A DNA stretch of 64,000 bases from positions 248,001-312,000 of the forward strand of contig NZ_AWFF01000001.1 of NCBI RefSeq assembly GCF_000682755.1. The letters are read 5' to 3'. Positions within the stretch are counted from its first letter, which is position 1, and each line of letters starts with the position of its first letter. This stretch comes from Hyphomonas beringensis. Lineage in GTDB: Bacteria; Pseudomonadota; Alphaproteobacteria; Caulobacterales; Hyphomonadaceae. Made by a program: the position numbers and the translations under genes. A model generated the notes under the pieces. That model saw nothing but the letters and a program-made list of their open reading frames with translations. It did no database searches and had not been told where the DNA came from. Shown piece after piece: positions 8,493 through 17,441 of this stretch.

Positions 8493-10232
8493 ATGAAGAT
8501 CAAGCGATGGATTGCGCCCGCGATGGTGGCGCTTTTGACAGGCTGTCAGACGCCTGGTGAGCAAACATACTATGACCTGCTAATCGAGAATGCCTCGATC
8601 TATGATGGGCTGGGCAGCACAGCGCAGGCCGGTGAAATTGCGATTATTGGAGACCGCATCGCCTATATCGGGCCGGACGCGCCGTTTCAGTCAAAACAGG
8701 TTATTGATGCCCATGGCCTCGCGGTAGCACCGGGCTTTATCAATATGCTCAGCTGGTCGAATGAAGCCCTGTTTGAGGACGGCACGGGCGAAAGCTCTCT
8801 GCGCCAGGGGATCACCCTGGAAGTCATGGGCGAAGGCATTTCAATGGCGCCGCTCACCGGCCCCATGGCGGCAGCCCTCAAAGCACAGCAGGGTGAAATA
8901 CAATATGACGTCAATTGGCGCAGTCTCGACGAGTATTTCAAAGAAATGGAACGCCGGGGCGTGGCCTTCAACATCGCATCCTATGCCGGCGCCGCCACCG
9001 TGCGCATGAATGTGCTCGGCACGGATGATGTCGTTCCGACAGACGCGCAGATGCAAGAGATGCAGGATGTTGTGCGCGATGCGATGGAAGATGGCGCCAT
9101 GGGCGTGGCCTCCTCCCTGATCTATCCGCCAGGTGCTTTTGCCGAAACGCCTGAGCTGACAGCGCTTGCATCGCAATCGGCCAAGTGCGGCGGCATCTAT
9201 GCCACCCATATGCGCAGCGAGGGAGACCGCTGGATCGAGGCGATTGAGGAGGCCATAACAATCGGGCGTGGCTCAAAAGCGCCGTTGGAGCTGTTCCACC
9301 TCAAAGTTGGCGGAGCGAAAAACTTCCCCAAGACAACAGAAGCGCTGAAGATGATGGACGATGCCAGAGCCGATGGCGTTCATCTGACGGCCGATATGTA
9401 CGTATACAATGCATCCGGCACGACCCTCGCAGCCTCTATCCCGCCCTGGGTACAGGACGGCGGACTGGACGCCATGCTTGGAAGCCTGCAAGACCCAGAC
9501 ACACGGGCAAAGATCATCGCCGAGATGAAAGATCCCGATGCAGGCTGGGAGAACGTCATGGAACTGGCAGGCGGCCCGGACAATGTCATGCTGGCCGTCG
9601 CGAAAAGTGCAGAACTGAAGCCCTATCTTGGCATGCGTGTAAGTGAAATCGCCGAGGCGTGGGGCGTCTCCCCCGAAGAGGCCATTCTGGATCTGATCCT
9701 CAAGGAAAAGGGCCATCCGGAAGCGATCTATTTCACGATGTCTGAAGACAGTATTCGCGAGATCATTCAGAAGCCATATGTCAGCTTTGTGTCAGACGGT
9801 GTCGCAATGGCACCCGAAGGCGTTTTCCTGGAAAGCGGTACGCACCCGCGTAGTTATGGAAACTTCTCCCGTGTCTATGCGCACTATGTCAGGGATGAGA
9901 ATCTGCTGTCCCTGCCGGAAGCGATCCGCCGGATGACGAGCCTCCCCGCTGGCGTCCTTTCGCTTGAAGACCGCGGCGTTCTGAAGGAAGGGAATGTGGC
10001 CGATATTGTCATCTTCGATCCCGAAACCATTCAGGACAAGGCGACTTATCTGGAACCTCACCAGTTCTCAGTGGGAGTAGATGCTGTGATCGTCAATGGC
10101 CAGGCAGCCCTGCAGGATGGTGAGCCAACAGGCGCGATGCCTGGTAAAGCTCTGCGCGGAAGAGCGTGGAGCGAAAGATCTGACGGCGGATGCCGCGCCA
10201 GCGCGGATGACTGGACATGGTCGGATAATTAG
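8493..10232 (+). CDS. N-acyl-D-amino-acid deacylase-like amidohydrolase, predicted lipoprotein
   Basis: A 579-residue protein of the D-aminoacylase branch of the amidohydrolase superfamily. It has the N-terminal beta-sandwich half (DLLIENASIYDGLG), the barrel with ATHMRSEGD (metal His), LELFHLKVGG, FVSDGVAMAPEG (catalytic Asp of SDG) and HPRSYGNFSRV, and the closing beta-sandwich part GVLKEGNVADIVIFDPETI. The usual first metal pair HxH after PGFID is replaced by GFINMLSW (residues 81-88), as I recall for one subgroup annotated as D-aminoacylases. The N-terminus ends in LLTGC, a lipobox, so it likely acts in the periplasm. It probably hydrolyses N-acyl-D-amino acids or related amides. The tail of about 30 residues after LRGRAW is Gly/Ser/Asp rich and unmatched. 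Confidence 0.82.
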   Translation: MKIKRWIAPAMVALLTGCQTPGEQTYYDLLIENASIYDGLGSTAQAGEIAIIGDRIAYIGPDAPFQSKQVIDAHGLAVAPGFINMLSWSNEALFEDGTGESSLRQGITLEVMGEGISMAPLTGPMAAALKAQQGEIQYDVNWRSLDEYFKEMERRGVAFNIASYAGAATVRMNVLGTDDVVPTDAQMQEMQDVVRDAMEDGAMGVASSLIYPPGAFAETPELTALASQSAKCGGIYATHMRSEGDRWIEAIEEAITIGRGSKAPLELFHLKVGGAKNFPKTTEALKMMDDARADGVHLTADMYVYNASGTTLAASIPPWVQDGGLDAMLGSLQDPDTRAKIIAEMKDPDAGWENVMELAGGPDNVMLAVAKSAELKPYLGMRVSEIAEAWGVSPEEAILDLILKEKGHPEAIYFTMSEDSIREIIQKPYVSFVSDGVAMAPEGVFLESGTHPRSYGNFSRVYAHYVRDENLLSLPEAIRRMTSLPAGVLSLEDRGVLKEGNVADIVIFDPETIQDKATYLEPHQFSVGVDAVIVNGQAALQDGEPTGAMPGKALRGRAWSERSDGGCRASADDWTWSDN

Positions 10233-10247
10233 AAAATCACGAAAACA

Positions 10248-10276
10248 CCAATAGGCGCCCAAGTGGCGCCTATTGG
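10248..10276. terminator. Bidirectional terminator hairpin between convergent genes
   Basis: A perfect 12-bp stem (CCAATAGGCGCC / GGCGCCTATTGG) with a 5-base loop lies between the stop of the deacylase-like gene (plus) and the stop of the dgcN-like gene (minus). The minus-strand side is followed by a T-rich run (GTGTTTTCGTGATTTTC), as in a rho-independent terminator. The plus side is less T-rich. Confidence 0.75.
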
Positions 10277-10291
10277 CATAATGGATCTGGC

Positions 10292-11287
10292 TTAGTCCAG
10301 GACGGCGTCAGCGATGCTTGCAACGCCAGTCCGGATAGGATCAACACACGGCAAGCCAAGGTCGTCCTCTGTCGCCTGCAGGAGCGCTTTGGCATCCTCG
10401 TCAGAATAGGACGACGTGTTGAGGCTAACCCCAACGACTTTCGCACCGGGATTGGTCAACCGCGCCGCATCCGTATAGCGGCGGACACATTCAGCGAGGC
10501 TCGGCTGCGGGAAAAGTTCGAACGCGGCAATCCGGGTGCGTGTAGGATCTGAGCACAAGACCAGCGCATCTGGCTGGCTGCCGTGAATAAGCCCCAGTGT
10601 GACACCCGCATAGGCCGGGTGGAAAAGGGAGCCCTGCCCTTCAATAACATCCCAGTGGTCCGCGGCTGCTGGCGGGCTCAGCTGTACGGCTGCGGACGAG
10701 ATGAAATCCGACACGACAGAATCGATCGGGATGCCCTCACCCGCGATGAGAATGCCGGTCTGTCCGGTTGCGCGGAAACTTGTCGATGTTCCGCGCTCAG
10801 AGAACTCGCGGTGCAGAGCAAGAGCCGTGTATTTCTTCCCGACGACGCAATCTGACCCGACAGTGAGAAGACGCTTGCCCGACCGGCGCTCGAACTGGCC
10901 CATCCCGAAGCTTTGTTTGACGGACCGGATGTCCCACAGATTGCGGCCAAGCTTTTCGGCCAGCTCGCGCAGTCTCGTATTGTCGGCCAGCTTATCATGT
11001 AGGCCGCTGGCAATATCGAGCCCTGCTTCCAACGCGGCGCATATATCATCAATCCAGTGTTCCGGAAGGCCGCCGCCAGCTGGTGCTCCCCCCAGGAGCA
11101 TTGTACGCGCACCGGCCTCATAGGCTTCAGCGAATCCCATCTCCGGCAGGCCCAAATCAATCGGGTTAGAAGGATAGCGATACTGGGCGATGCACTGATC
11201 CGGACGCCAGTCGCGCACACCACGCGCCGTTTTCACGAACTCGGTGTCACCCGTAAAGATCAGATAGGGTCTTTGAATTTTCAGCAT
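10292..11287 (-). CDS. dgcN: DUF1611 family protein, DgcN-like (D-glutamate N-acetyltransferase type)
   Basis: A 331-residue DUF1611 protein. The C-terminal half is a P-loop-like domain beginning LLTVGSDCVVGKKYTALAL, with GQTGILIAGEGIPID and WDVIEGQGSLFHPAYAGVT, all characteristic of the family. The N-terminal half is Rossmann-like. Members adjacent to a dipeptide-epimerase gene have been described as DgcN, the N-acetyltransferase step of a D-glutamate catabolic route in marine proteobacteria, and that gene (DgcA type) is next here. The start at 11287 (MLKIQRPY) follows GGAG at 7 bases; the frame extends 13 codons further but lacks a ribosome site. The gene symbol rests on family plus context, not on residue-level proof of acetyl transfer. 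Confidence 0.8.
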   Translation of the reverse strand: MLKIQRPYLIFTGDTEFVKTARGVRDWRPDQCIAQYRYPSNPIDLGLPEMGFAEAYEAGARTMLLGGAPAGGGLPEHWIDDICAALEAGLDIASGLHDKLADNTRLRELAEKLGRNLWDIRSVKQSFGMGQFERRSGKRLLTVGSDCVVGKKYTALALHREFSERGTSTSFRATGQTGILIAGEGIPIDSVVSDFISSAAVQLSPPAAADHWDVIEGQGSLFHPAYAGVTLGLIHGSQPDALVLCSDPTRTRIAAFELFPQPSLAECVRRYTDAARLTNPGAKVVGVSLNTSSYSDEDAKALLQATEDDLGLPCVDPIRTGVASIADAVLD

Positions 11288-11422
11288 GAATGCTCCGCAT
11301 ACAATAATATTGGCCTTGTGCCACAATAGGCATTTTCACGGCTCAGGACTGCTGCAGGAGGGTCAAATTGGAGATCAAAGTGGCAAACTTGGCAGTCGGC
11401 GACATTCGCCCACTTCCTGGCG

Positions 11423-12457
11423 CTAGCCCCACAATTCCGGCGAAGACGCCGATACTTGTCCGCCATTATAGTGAAGGCCGCCGGGGCGGTCCTTTCCAAT
11501 AAGAAGCGGGGCATCAATGTCTACATAGGCGCAATTCTGAGCAATGAGATGAGCCGGCGCCATGGCAAGCGATGTGCCCAACATGCACCCCGTCATGGTC
11601 TGCAGGCCGAATTCCTCTGCCTTGCTTTTCAAGCGCAGCGCTTCTGTCAGTCCACCCGTCTTATCGAGCTTGATGTTCACGACATCGTAATAGTCCCGGA
11701 TCTTGAGCAGATCGCCTGTGACGTGGCAGGATTCATCGGCCCCGACCGGAACCAGCCGATCAATACCGTCCATGTCGCTATCGTCACCCGCCTTCAAAGG
11801 CTGCTCCAGCATGTTCAGCCCAACCTCTGCCATGACTGGCAGGAATTCTGCCAGCATCCCGCGCGTCCAGTATTCATTGACGTCGGCAATCAATGTCTTT
11901 TCCGGCACGGCTTCCCGGATGGCTCTGACACGGTCGCAATCAATTGCCCCGCCGCCGAGCTTCAATTTCAGTTTTGAATACTGTCCGGCATTGCGGGCGG
12001 CGGCCGCCATATTTTCTGGCGTGTCGACACTGAGTGTATAAACGGTCTCAACCGTCTTTGGCGCCTGCAGGCCCAGAATTTCATATACGCGTTTTCCGCT
12101 CGTCTTCGCGACCAGATCCCAAACGGCGCAATCCACCGCGTTACGCGCAGCGCCGGCTGGCATCTCGTCATGCAGGTCCGCCCAATGCATACCTTGTTCC
12201 AATAGAAGTAAGGCCGCTCTGATCTGCTTGCAGACGCTCTCTGGCGTTTCTCCATAATGGAGAACCGGACAGGATTCCCCACGGCCTGTGATGCCCTCAC
12301 TCTGTAAGGTCACCAAAGTGAGAACGATATCGTCCTGCCTGCCCCGCGCAATGATGAAGGGGCTCTCCAGCTCCCATGTTTCAATGTCGACCTGCGCCGA
12401 AATTGAAACAGGCCAGGTTTCATCACGCATTCTCATCAGGGGCTGCATTGGAATCAC
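11423..12457 (-). CDS. dgcA: Dipeptide epimerase-like enolase-superfamily enzyme, DgcA-like
   Basis: A 344-residue mandelate racemase/muconate lactonising enzyme-type protein. The N-terminal capping domain is followed by a barrel with KLKLKLGG (KxK, catalytic Lys), LIADVNEYW, MLEQPL and VGADESC (three acidic Mg2+ ligands), then VNIKLDKTGG with the second catalytic Lys (KxD), the Ala-Glu dipeptide epimerase pattern. Classical members epimerise L-Ala-D/L-Glu from murein peptides; next to a DUF1611 gene the member is called DgcA and acts in D-glutamate to L-glutamate conversion. It lies 135 bases upstream of the dgcN-like gene in the same direction. Both functions concern D-Glu-containing compounds. 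I cannot tell which is right from sequence alone. Confidence 0.83.
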   Translation of the reverse strand: MIPMQPLMRMRDETWPVSISAQVDIETWELESPFIIARGRQDDIVLTLVTLQSEGITGRGESCPVLHYGETPESVCKQIRAALLLLEQGMHWADLHDEMPAGAARNAVDCAVWDLVAKTSGKRVYEILGLQAPKTVETVYTLSVDTPENMAAAARNAGQYSKLKLKLGGGAIDCDRVRAIREAVPEKTLIADVNEYWTRGMLAEFLPVMAEVGLNMLEQPLKAGDDSDMDGIDRLVPVGADESCHVTGDLLKIRDYYDVVNIKLDKTGGLTEALRLKSKAEEFGLQTMTGCMLGTSLAMAPAHLIAQNCAYVDIDAPLLIGKDRPGGLHYNGGQVSASSPELWG

Positions 12458-12515
12458 GCTCCAGTATCAATTTCAGAAAGCAATTCCCTCCGTATACTGG
12501 AGGAAATAGGGCACA

Positions 12516-12553
12516 GAAACCATCCTCGCCTAAAGTAAAGGCAGAATGGTTTC
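12516..12553 (-). terminator. Imperfect hairpin downstream of the TonB receptor gene
   Basis: GAAACCAT..GCCT pairs imperfectly with AGGC..ATGGTTTC around an AT-rich loop, about 20 bases past the receptor stop and 60 upstream of the dgcA-like start. It could terminate or attenuate transcription from the receptor into dgcA-dgcN, allowing different expression levels within one unit. Confidence 0.5.
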
Positions 12554-12572
12554 TGGCTAAGGAAATATCGAT

Positions 12573-14858
12573 CTAGAAGTCGAAGCCCAGTGTCACGCCG
12601 ACCACACGAGGGTCGCCAACCATGACACGGGAGGTCAAGACCTGATAATATTGCAGGTATTCTTCATCAAACACATTGTTGACGAAGACCGACAGACGCC
12701 AAGTATCGGCATCATATCCCGCATTCGCGTTGACAACGACACGGCCGTCAACCTTCCCCAGAGCCTGGTCAGCGGCGACCGTGCTGTACTGCGAAGAGCG
12801 ATAATTGGCGCTGATATCCGCGAAGTAACCAGAGCTGGTTTCATAGTGACCACCAATTGACGAAGTCCAGTGCGGCGCAAAGGCAAACTCTGTCCCCGTC
12901 AGATCGCTGGCGATTGTTCCTTTATCCAGCTCGAACTCATCAAACTTGGTCTTTGAATACCCAACAGATCCATAGATATTCAATTCGTCGTTCACCCTGT
13001 AGGACGTATCGAGCTCTGCACCATAAAGGGTCGATTTACCCGCATTCACGGTATTATAGTCATACTCGTTCAGGCCGAAGTAAACCGTGACCTGCTGATC
13101 CTTCCAGTCTGTATAGTAGACGTTGGCATTGGCCGTCAGTCTGCCATCCAGCCAGCTTGACCGCAGGGATGCCTCATAGTTCCAGGTGTATTCCTGATCG
13201 TAAGGAACGACAGATGCCCGCGCGACATTGTAGGTAGAACCGCCGGAGCGATAGCCCCGCTGAACAAGGAAGGCCGTGGAGAGATCATCCGTCCAGTGAT
13301 AGGTCAGGCCTGCCTTAGGCAAGAAGGCCTCGAAAGTGCGCGGCTCGTTGCCCAGGACAGACCCCTCGGCGCTGGCAACAAGGCCCGCGACACCGGCATT
13401 GATGCCAATGATGGCATTATAGAAGGCAGAGCCTGGCGCGCCATAATCAGCCGGATCAGGGTATGTTCCAACGAAGTCCGTTGTTGATACAGCCGTTTGC
13501 GTGAACTCTTCATAATCGTAGCGGAAGCCTGCAAGAAGATCGAGTTTCGGCGTTACGGCATAGGTGCCGTCGGCAAACAGGGCATAGTTCTCGGTCTTGA
13601 AGAACCCGACACCCCGATAGTCGACCGGAATGATAGGCAAGTCCGCCGCATAGAGCGCAGCCAACGCATCCGCGCTCGCCTGATCCACACCGCCGCCCTG
13701 AAGTAGCGCGGAAATCGTCCCGACCGGCGTGACGACATTGGACAGGCTGGTATCTACGAAAGGACGTTCACGGTTTGAATAGTACAAACCGACCAGACCC
13801 GTCAGGCGTTCTGTTTCATAGTTTGCCCGCAGTTCCTGAGAGAATGTCTCATAGCTCTCATCAATACCGCCATAGTTCTGGGGCTTTGCGGTATAGTCGA
13901 GGTCATATGTGGCGCTGATATCTTCACTAGACCAGGCCGTGATTGAGTTCAGGGTAACAACGTCATTCAGGTCATATGACAGGTTGAGCGATGCAAAATC
14001 GGAGTCCCGCTTGAATGTGTTTGCTTCGTCAGAGAGATCGATGCGGCGATTATAGACATCATCGACATCTGCCCGGCTGTAGCTGAACATGTAGCCGCCA
14101 TCATACTTGCTATGAGAGTAGCTGAGACCGGCAGTCAGCTCAGGAATGCTCTCCGGCTCCCAAAGCAGCTTGATGCGACCAGAGCTGAGTTCCTTGGCGT
14201 TCTCTTCGGTGTTGCGCGTAACGTTCTGCACAAACCCCTTGTCGTTTTTGTATTCCGCAGACACGCGAAAGGCGAGTTGGTCCTCAATGATGGGACCACC
14301 ACCAGCGATCGAGTAGGTCTGAGACCGGTGATCCGTGTGGGTTACGCGGCCGCGCAGATCCCAATCATATGTCGGCTTCACGGTATTGATGATCACCGCA
14401 CCTGCCAGAGTGTTGCGTCCCTGCAGGGTGGATTGCGGCCCGCGCAGAACTTCAACCTGATCAATATCCCACATATCGGTCGGCGCGCCGGTGATATAGG
14501 CGTCCGGTAGTGCGGCCCCATCCAGGAAGACTGTGGCCAGGCCGCTTGCGCCGCCGCCGGAGACGTTACGGTTTGACACCCCGCGAATGGTGAACCCTGC
14601 GCCTGGGTATGTCTCTGTCACGTTCGCGATTTGATCAAAGACATTACCCAGTGTGATAATGTTTTTCTCTTCAAGCTGCACTGATGACAGAACCGCTACG
14701 CTCGAGACTGTGTCCTGGAGTGAGCGCTCAACTTTCTCGCCCTTAACCACCACAACATCAAGTTCATGCGGCTCGTCTTCTTGTTCTTGAGCAAATGCAT
14801 GCCCTGCCGCGCTAAAGGCACCCATCCCTAAAAGTAGTGTTGCTACCGTCCGTTTCAT
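12573..14858 (-). CDS. TonB-dependent receptor
   Basis: A 761-residue outer-membrane receptor. The start at 14858 follows AGGA at 7 bases and gives a clean signal peptide (MKRTVATLLLGMGAFSAAGHAFA); the open frame extends 90 codons further upstream without signal features. After a TonB-box-like ELDVVVVKG comes a plug with TIRGVSNRNVSGGG, VFLDGAALPD and IDQVEVLRGPQSTLQGRNTLAGAVIINT, then a long beta-barrel ending in GVTLGFDF with C-terminal Phe. Downstream on the same strand are dgcA and dgcN-like genes; divergently placed are a small membrane protein, a PepSY protein and an amino-acid symporter. The PepSY neighbour is usual for metallophore receptors, whereas dgc genes suggest amino acids or peptides. 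The substrate stays open. Confidence 0.92.
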   Translation of the reverse strand: MKRTVATLLLGMGAFSAAGHAFAQEQEDEPHELDVVVVKGEKVERSLQDTVSSVAVLSSVQLEEKNIITLGNVFDQIANVTETYPGAGFTIRGVSNRNVSGGGASGLATVFLDGAALPDAYITGAPTDMWDIDQVEVLRGPQSTLQGRNTLAGAVIINTVKPTYDWDLRGRVTHTDHRSQTYSIAGGGPIIEDQLAFRVSAEYKNDKGFVQNVTRNTEENAKELSSGRIKLLWEPESIPELTAGLSYSHSKYDGGYMFSYSRADVDDVYNRRIDLSDEANTFKRDSDFASLNLSYDLNDVVTLNSITAWSSEDISATYDLDYTAKPQNYGGIDESYETFSQELRANYETERLTGLVGLYYSNRERPFVDTSLSNVVTPVGTISALLQGGGVDQASADALAALYAADLPIIPVDYRGVGFFKTENYALFADGTYAVTPKLDLLAGFRYDYEEFTQTAVSTTDFVGTYPDPADYGAPGSAFYNAIIGINAGVAGLVASAEGSVLGNEPRTFEAFLPKAGLTYHWTDDLSTAFLVQRGYRSGGSTYNVARASVVPYDQEYTWNYEASLRSSWLDGRLTANANVYYTDWKDQQVTVYFGLNEYDYNTVNAGKSTLYGAELDTSYRVNDELNIYGSVGYSKTKFDEFELDKGTIASDLTGTEFAFAPHWTSSIGGHYETSSGYFADISANYRSSQYSTVAADQALGKVDGRVVVNANAGYDADTWRLSVFVNNVFDEEYLQYYQVLTSRVMVGDPRVVGVTLGFDF

Positions 14859-15190
14859 GACATTCCTCATTTCAATAGAACCATCCCTACGAGTCCCGGC
14901 AGCTTGACTTTGTATCTGCGCGAATTGAATGCAATCATCCGCAACAGCCGTCGCATGCGGATAATCCGAGAGTCGCTTCCCGGATCGGACGCTACATTTC
15001 TTTCCTGCGGTATACTTTGTGATCGGGGCCTTAAAGCATTGCGCTGAGGCCCATAGGCGCATGACCTGCAGCGAACCCTGAGCCGGATAACCCGTTCGAG
15101 ACACAAAATGACCGAATCGAAACAGCATGCGCCTGTTTCATCTCTACTGTCAGATCCTGAGAAGAGTGTGTTTGATATGGGGAGGATCTT
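14859..15190. other. Divergent promoter region
   Basis: These 332 bases separate the receptor and the plus-strand small membrane gene and must carry promoters for both. I see no gene or clear operator. Confidence 0.45.
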
Positions 15191-15805
15191 TTGGAAAAGA
15201 TCATGATTGCGTTGGGTCTAACGCTTGCGATCTTGCTGAGCTGGGTCGGCCTTTATCTAATTAAATCAGTATGGTCACAAAGAGGTTCAGCCCGCAGGCA
15301 TGTATTACTGGCCGCATGGATCATTTTAATTCTGGCTCACTGTCTCGCCTACGCGATTTACCAGGATGCGGGCGCCGCAATCTGCTCAATGGCCACAGCT
15401 TGTGTGGCGTGTTTTCTGGTCATGGCATCAAATCGCGCTGAGTTGAAGGCAGCCATATCACCAGAAAAGAAAACTCGGAAGCGCACCAGGACAGCACGAA
15501 CTAAGGCAGATCCTGACATATCCAAAGGCGGGCGCTTTCGCGCTGGGACCGTCTTTCTACTCGCCGGTCCCGGCGCCATTATAGGCGCAATGTCTGCCAC
15601 ACTATTAATCTATCAGGTCTGTGCACATGCGGGCGCCGCACCGGCAGACTCAATCGTAATCGCTTTTTTTGCGTTCCCTGTTTTGGCTGCCGCCTTGTCC
15701 ACTTACATCCTGATGGGACGCGAACACCTTCTCCGCATGACCTCATGGACAGGGGGCCTGATGATGGTTTGTGCTGTCCTGATCTCAATAATGGGAGACT
15801 ACTGA
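15191..15805 (+). CDS. Small multi-pass membrane protein (DUF3325/DUF3649-like)
   Basis: A 204-residue hydrophobic protein with about three N-terminal helices, a strongly basic cytosolic linker near residues 97-110 (KKTRKRTRTARTK), and three more helices. The halves resemble the small DUF3325 and DUF3649 proteins that often lie between a TonB receptor and a PepSY-TM gene in iron-uptake loci. If correct, this is a fusion of two usually separate genes, but the similarity is by layout and composition only. Start codon TTG at 15191 follows GGAGG at 5 bases; ATG 15203 is poorly placed. Its stop codon overlaps the ATG of the PepSY gene (TGATG), so the two are co-translated. Confidence 0.6.
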   Translation: MEKIMIALGLTLAILLSWVGLYLIKSVWSQRGSARRHVLLAAWIILILAHCLAYAIYQDAGAAICSMATACVACFLVMASNRAELKAAISPEKKTRKRTRTARTKADPDISKGGRFRAGTVFLLAGPGAIIGAMSATLLIYQVCAHAGAAPADSIVIAFFAFPVLAAALSTYILMGREHLLRMTSWTGGLMMVCAVLISIMGDY

Positions 15806-17283
15806 TGCCCAACTGGCCAAAGCTCCCGCCCCGTCTGGTTCAGAAGGCGCTCAGCGCGCATTTGCTGTTGGGCCTTGCGCTCTCCGCCTTGCTCTACATT
15901 GTTTCAATCACAGGCGTGGTGGCAACATTTGCACACGAGCTGCGCATATGGGAAACCCCGGCATCACCTGTCATGCACTCTGTCTCTGCTGAGGATATTG
16001 ACCGGGCCTTGGATAATGTTCTGGAATCATCCACTCCCCTTCCCAGCCGCATCAATCTTTATCTGCCAACAGATGAGACCCCCCATTTCAGGCTTATGGC
16101 AGACAGGGCCGAAATTGTGCTCGACGCGGAGGGCAATGCTCAGAACTCCCCTCAGTCGCCGTGGACTGATTTTGTTGTCGGGCTGCACCATCAACTAAAT
16201 CTTCCACGTATTCTGGGGCTCGCCGTCGTCGGACTCGTCGGCATGCTCATGCTCGCATCAATTATGAGCGGGTTTCTGGCGCATCCGAAAATCCTACGCG
16301 ACGCCTTTATCTTTCGTGTTTCGGGCAGCAAACGCCTGCAGCAGGCAGATATTCATAACCGCCTAAGCGTCTGGACATCCCCCTTCCATATAGCCATCGC
16401 CTTCAGCGGGGCCGTACTTGGCCTATGCACAATCGTAGCTGTAGCAATCGCGCCGCTGGAGTATGGCGGCAATAGCGGCGCGGTCTTTCAAACTATATTT
16501 GGCAATGGACCTGCTGGCGCGTCCTCTGGCAGCACGCATGCGGCCAGCCAGGCATTTTCCTGGTTTCGGTCGGAGCATCCGGATCTGGAGCCAGACATGA
16601 TCAGCCTCTCCAGTCCAGGCACAGATCATCAGACGATCCAGATTCTCGCGCGGCACCCGCGCCGTCTCATCTCAGGCGAATATTACTATTTCAGCGGCGA
16701 TGGCACATTCACAGGTTCCGCTCATGTCTCCGACGGCTTTATTGGACAACAACTCATGTCTTCCATGTATCGCCTGCATTTTGGAACCTTCGGTGGGCTC
16801 ACCATCAAATGGATATATGCCCTACTCGGACTTTTTCTGAGCGTGATCGTGGCGACCGGAATGAATATCTATTTCATGAAGCGGCAGGCGGCTGGACGAT
16901 CTGCCCCGAAATTGGAGGCGCTCTGGGCATCCATTGTCTGGGGCGCTCCGGCATCAATTGCCTGCGGGTTTCTCCTGGAACAGCTATGGCCGGATTTTGG
17001 TAACCTGCTCGTCATGCAGTTCTGGTTGCTGCTCTGTATGATTTCGCTGGCAACCATCAGCGGATGGCTAGCCCGACCGGCCTTTCGTTTACGCTTGCTG
17101 ACATTTGCGGCGATTAGCGTCGGTGTCGGCCAGCATTTGGCCCAAAACTATCATCACCTTGGCAAGTCCCCATCGCTCATGACCAGCGGCACATTGCTGG
17201 CCGTCGCAGTGTGCTTTCTGGCACCTGAACTGGTAGGTCTTTTTGGCCGAATCCTTCACGCCCGGAATTTGCCGGATGTATGA
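15805..17283 (+). CDS. PepSY-associated transmembrane protein
   Basis: A 492-residue membrane protein of the PepSY-TM (PiuB/FpvG-like) type. The N-terminal helix (SAHLLLGLALSALLYIVSITG) and periplasmic PepSY-like segment with WTDFVVGLHHQLNLP are followed by helices with conserved His (LHHQL, NRLSVWTSPFHIAIAFSG, MYRLHFGTFGG). Such His pairs are thought to hold haem in a periplasmic metal reductase. The C-terminus has an extra four-helix part. The start at 15805 overlaps the previous stop and has GGGAG upstream; 20 further in-frame codons upstream were rejected. The family is usually linked to reduction of ferric siderophores next to a TonB receptor, which fits the divergent receptor here. Confidence 0.82.
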   Translation: MPNWPKLPPRLVQKALSAHLLLGLALSALLYIVSITGVVATFAHELRIWETPASPVMHSVSAEDIDRALDNVLESSTPLPSRINLYLPTDETPHFRLMADRAEIVLDAEGNAQNSPQSPWTDFVVGLHHQLNLPRILGLAVVGLVGMLMLASIMSGFLAHPKILRDAFIFRVSGSKRLQQADIHNRLSVWTSPFHIAIAFSGAVLGLCTIVAVAIAPLEYGGNSGAVFQTIFGNGPAGASSGSTHAASQAFSWFRSEHPDLEPDMISLSSPGTDHQTIQILARHPRRLISGEYYYFSGDGTFTGSAHVSDGFIGQQLMSSMYRLHFGTFGGLTIKWIYALLGLFLSVIVATGMNIYFMKRQAAGRSAPKLEALWASIVWGAPASIACGFLLEQLWPDFGNLLVMQFWLLLCMISLATISGWLARPAFRLRLLTFAAISVGVGQHLAQNYHHLGKSPSLMTSGTLLAVAVCFLAPELVGLFGRILHARNLPDV

Positions 17284-17441
17284 GCAGCGCCTCACATTCG
17301 TACAGGCGATTTTCATGATACGGGCCAATCACCCTCGCCTGCGGGCCAGAATACACCCATGAGGTTTCAGGGCACGCCCGCATAAGGTCCATTGGCTGAA
17401 ATGGCAGAGTCGGCTCGGCTTGCGAAAAATATGGAAATACA

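Noticed and set aside
14859-15128. 90-codon N-terminal extension of the TonB receptor
   Set aside because: The signal peptide and ribosome site are at 14858; the extension has no signal features.
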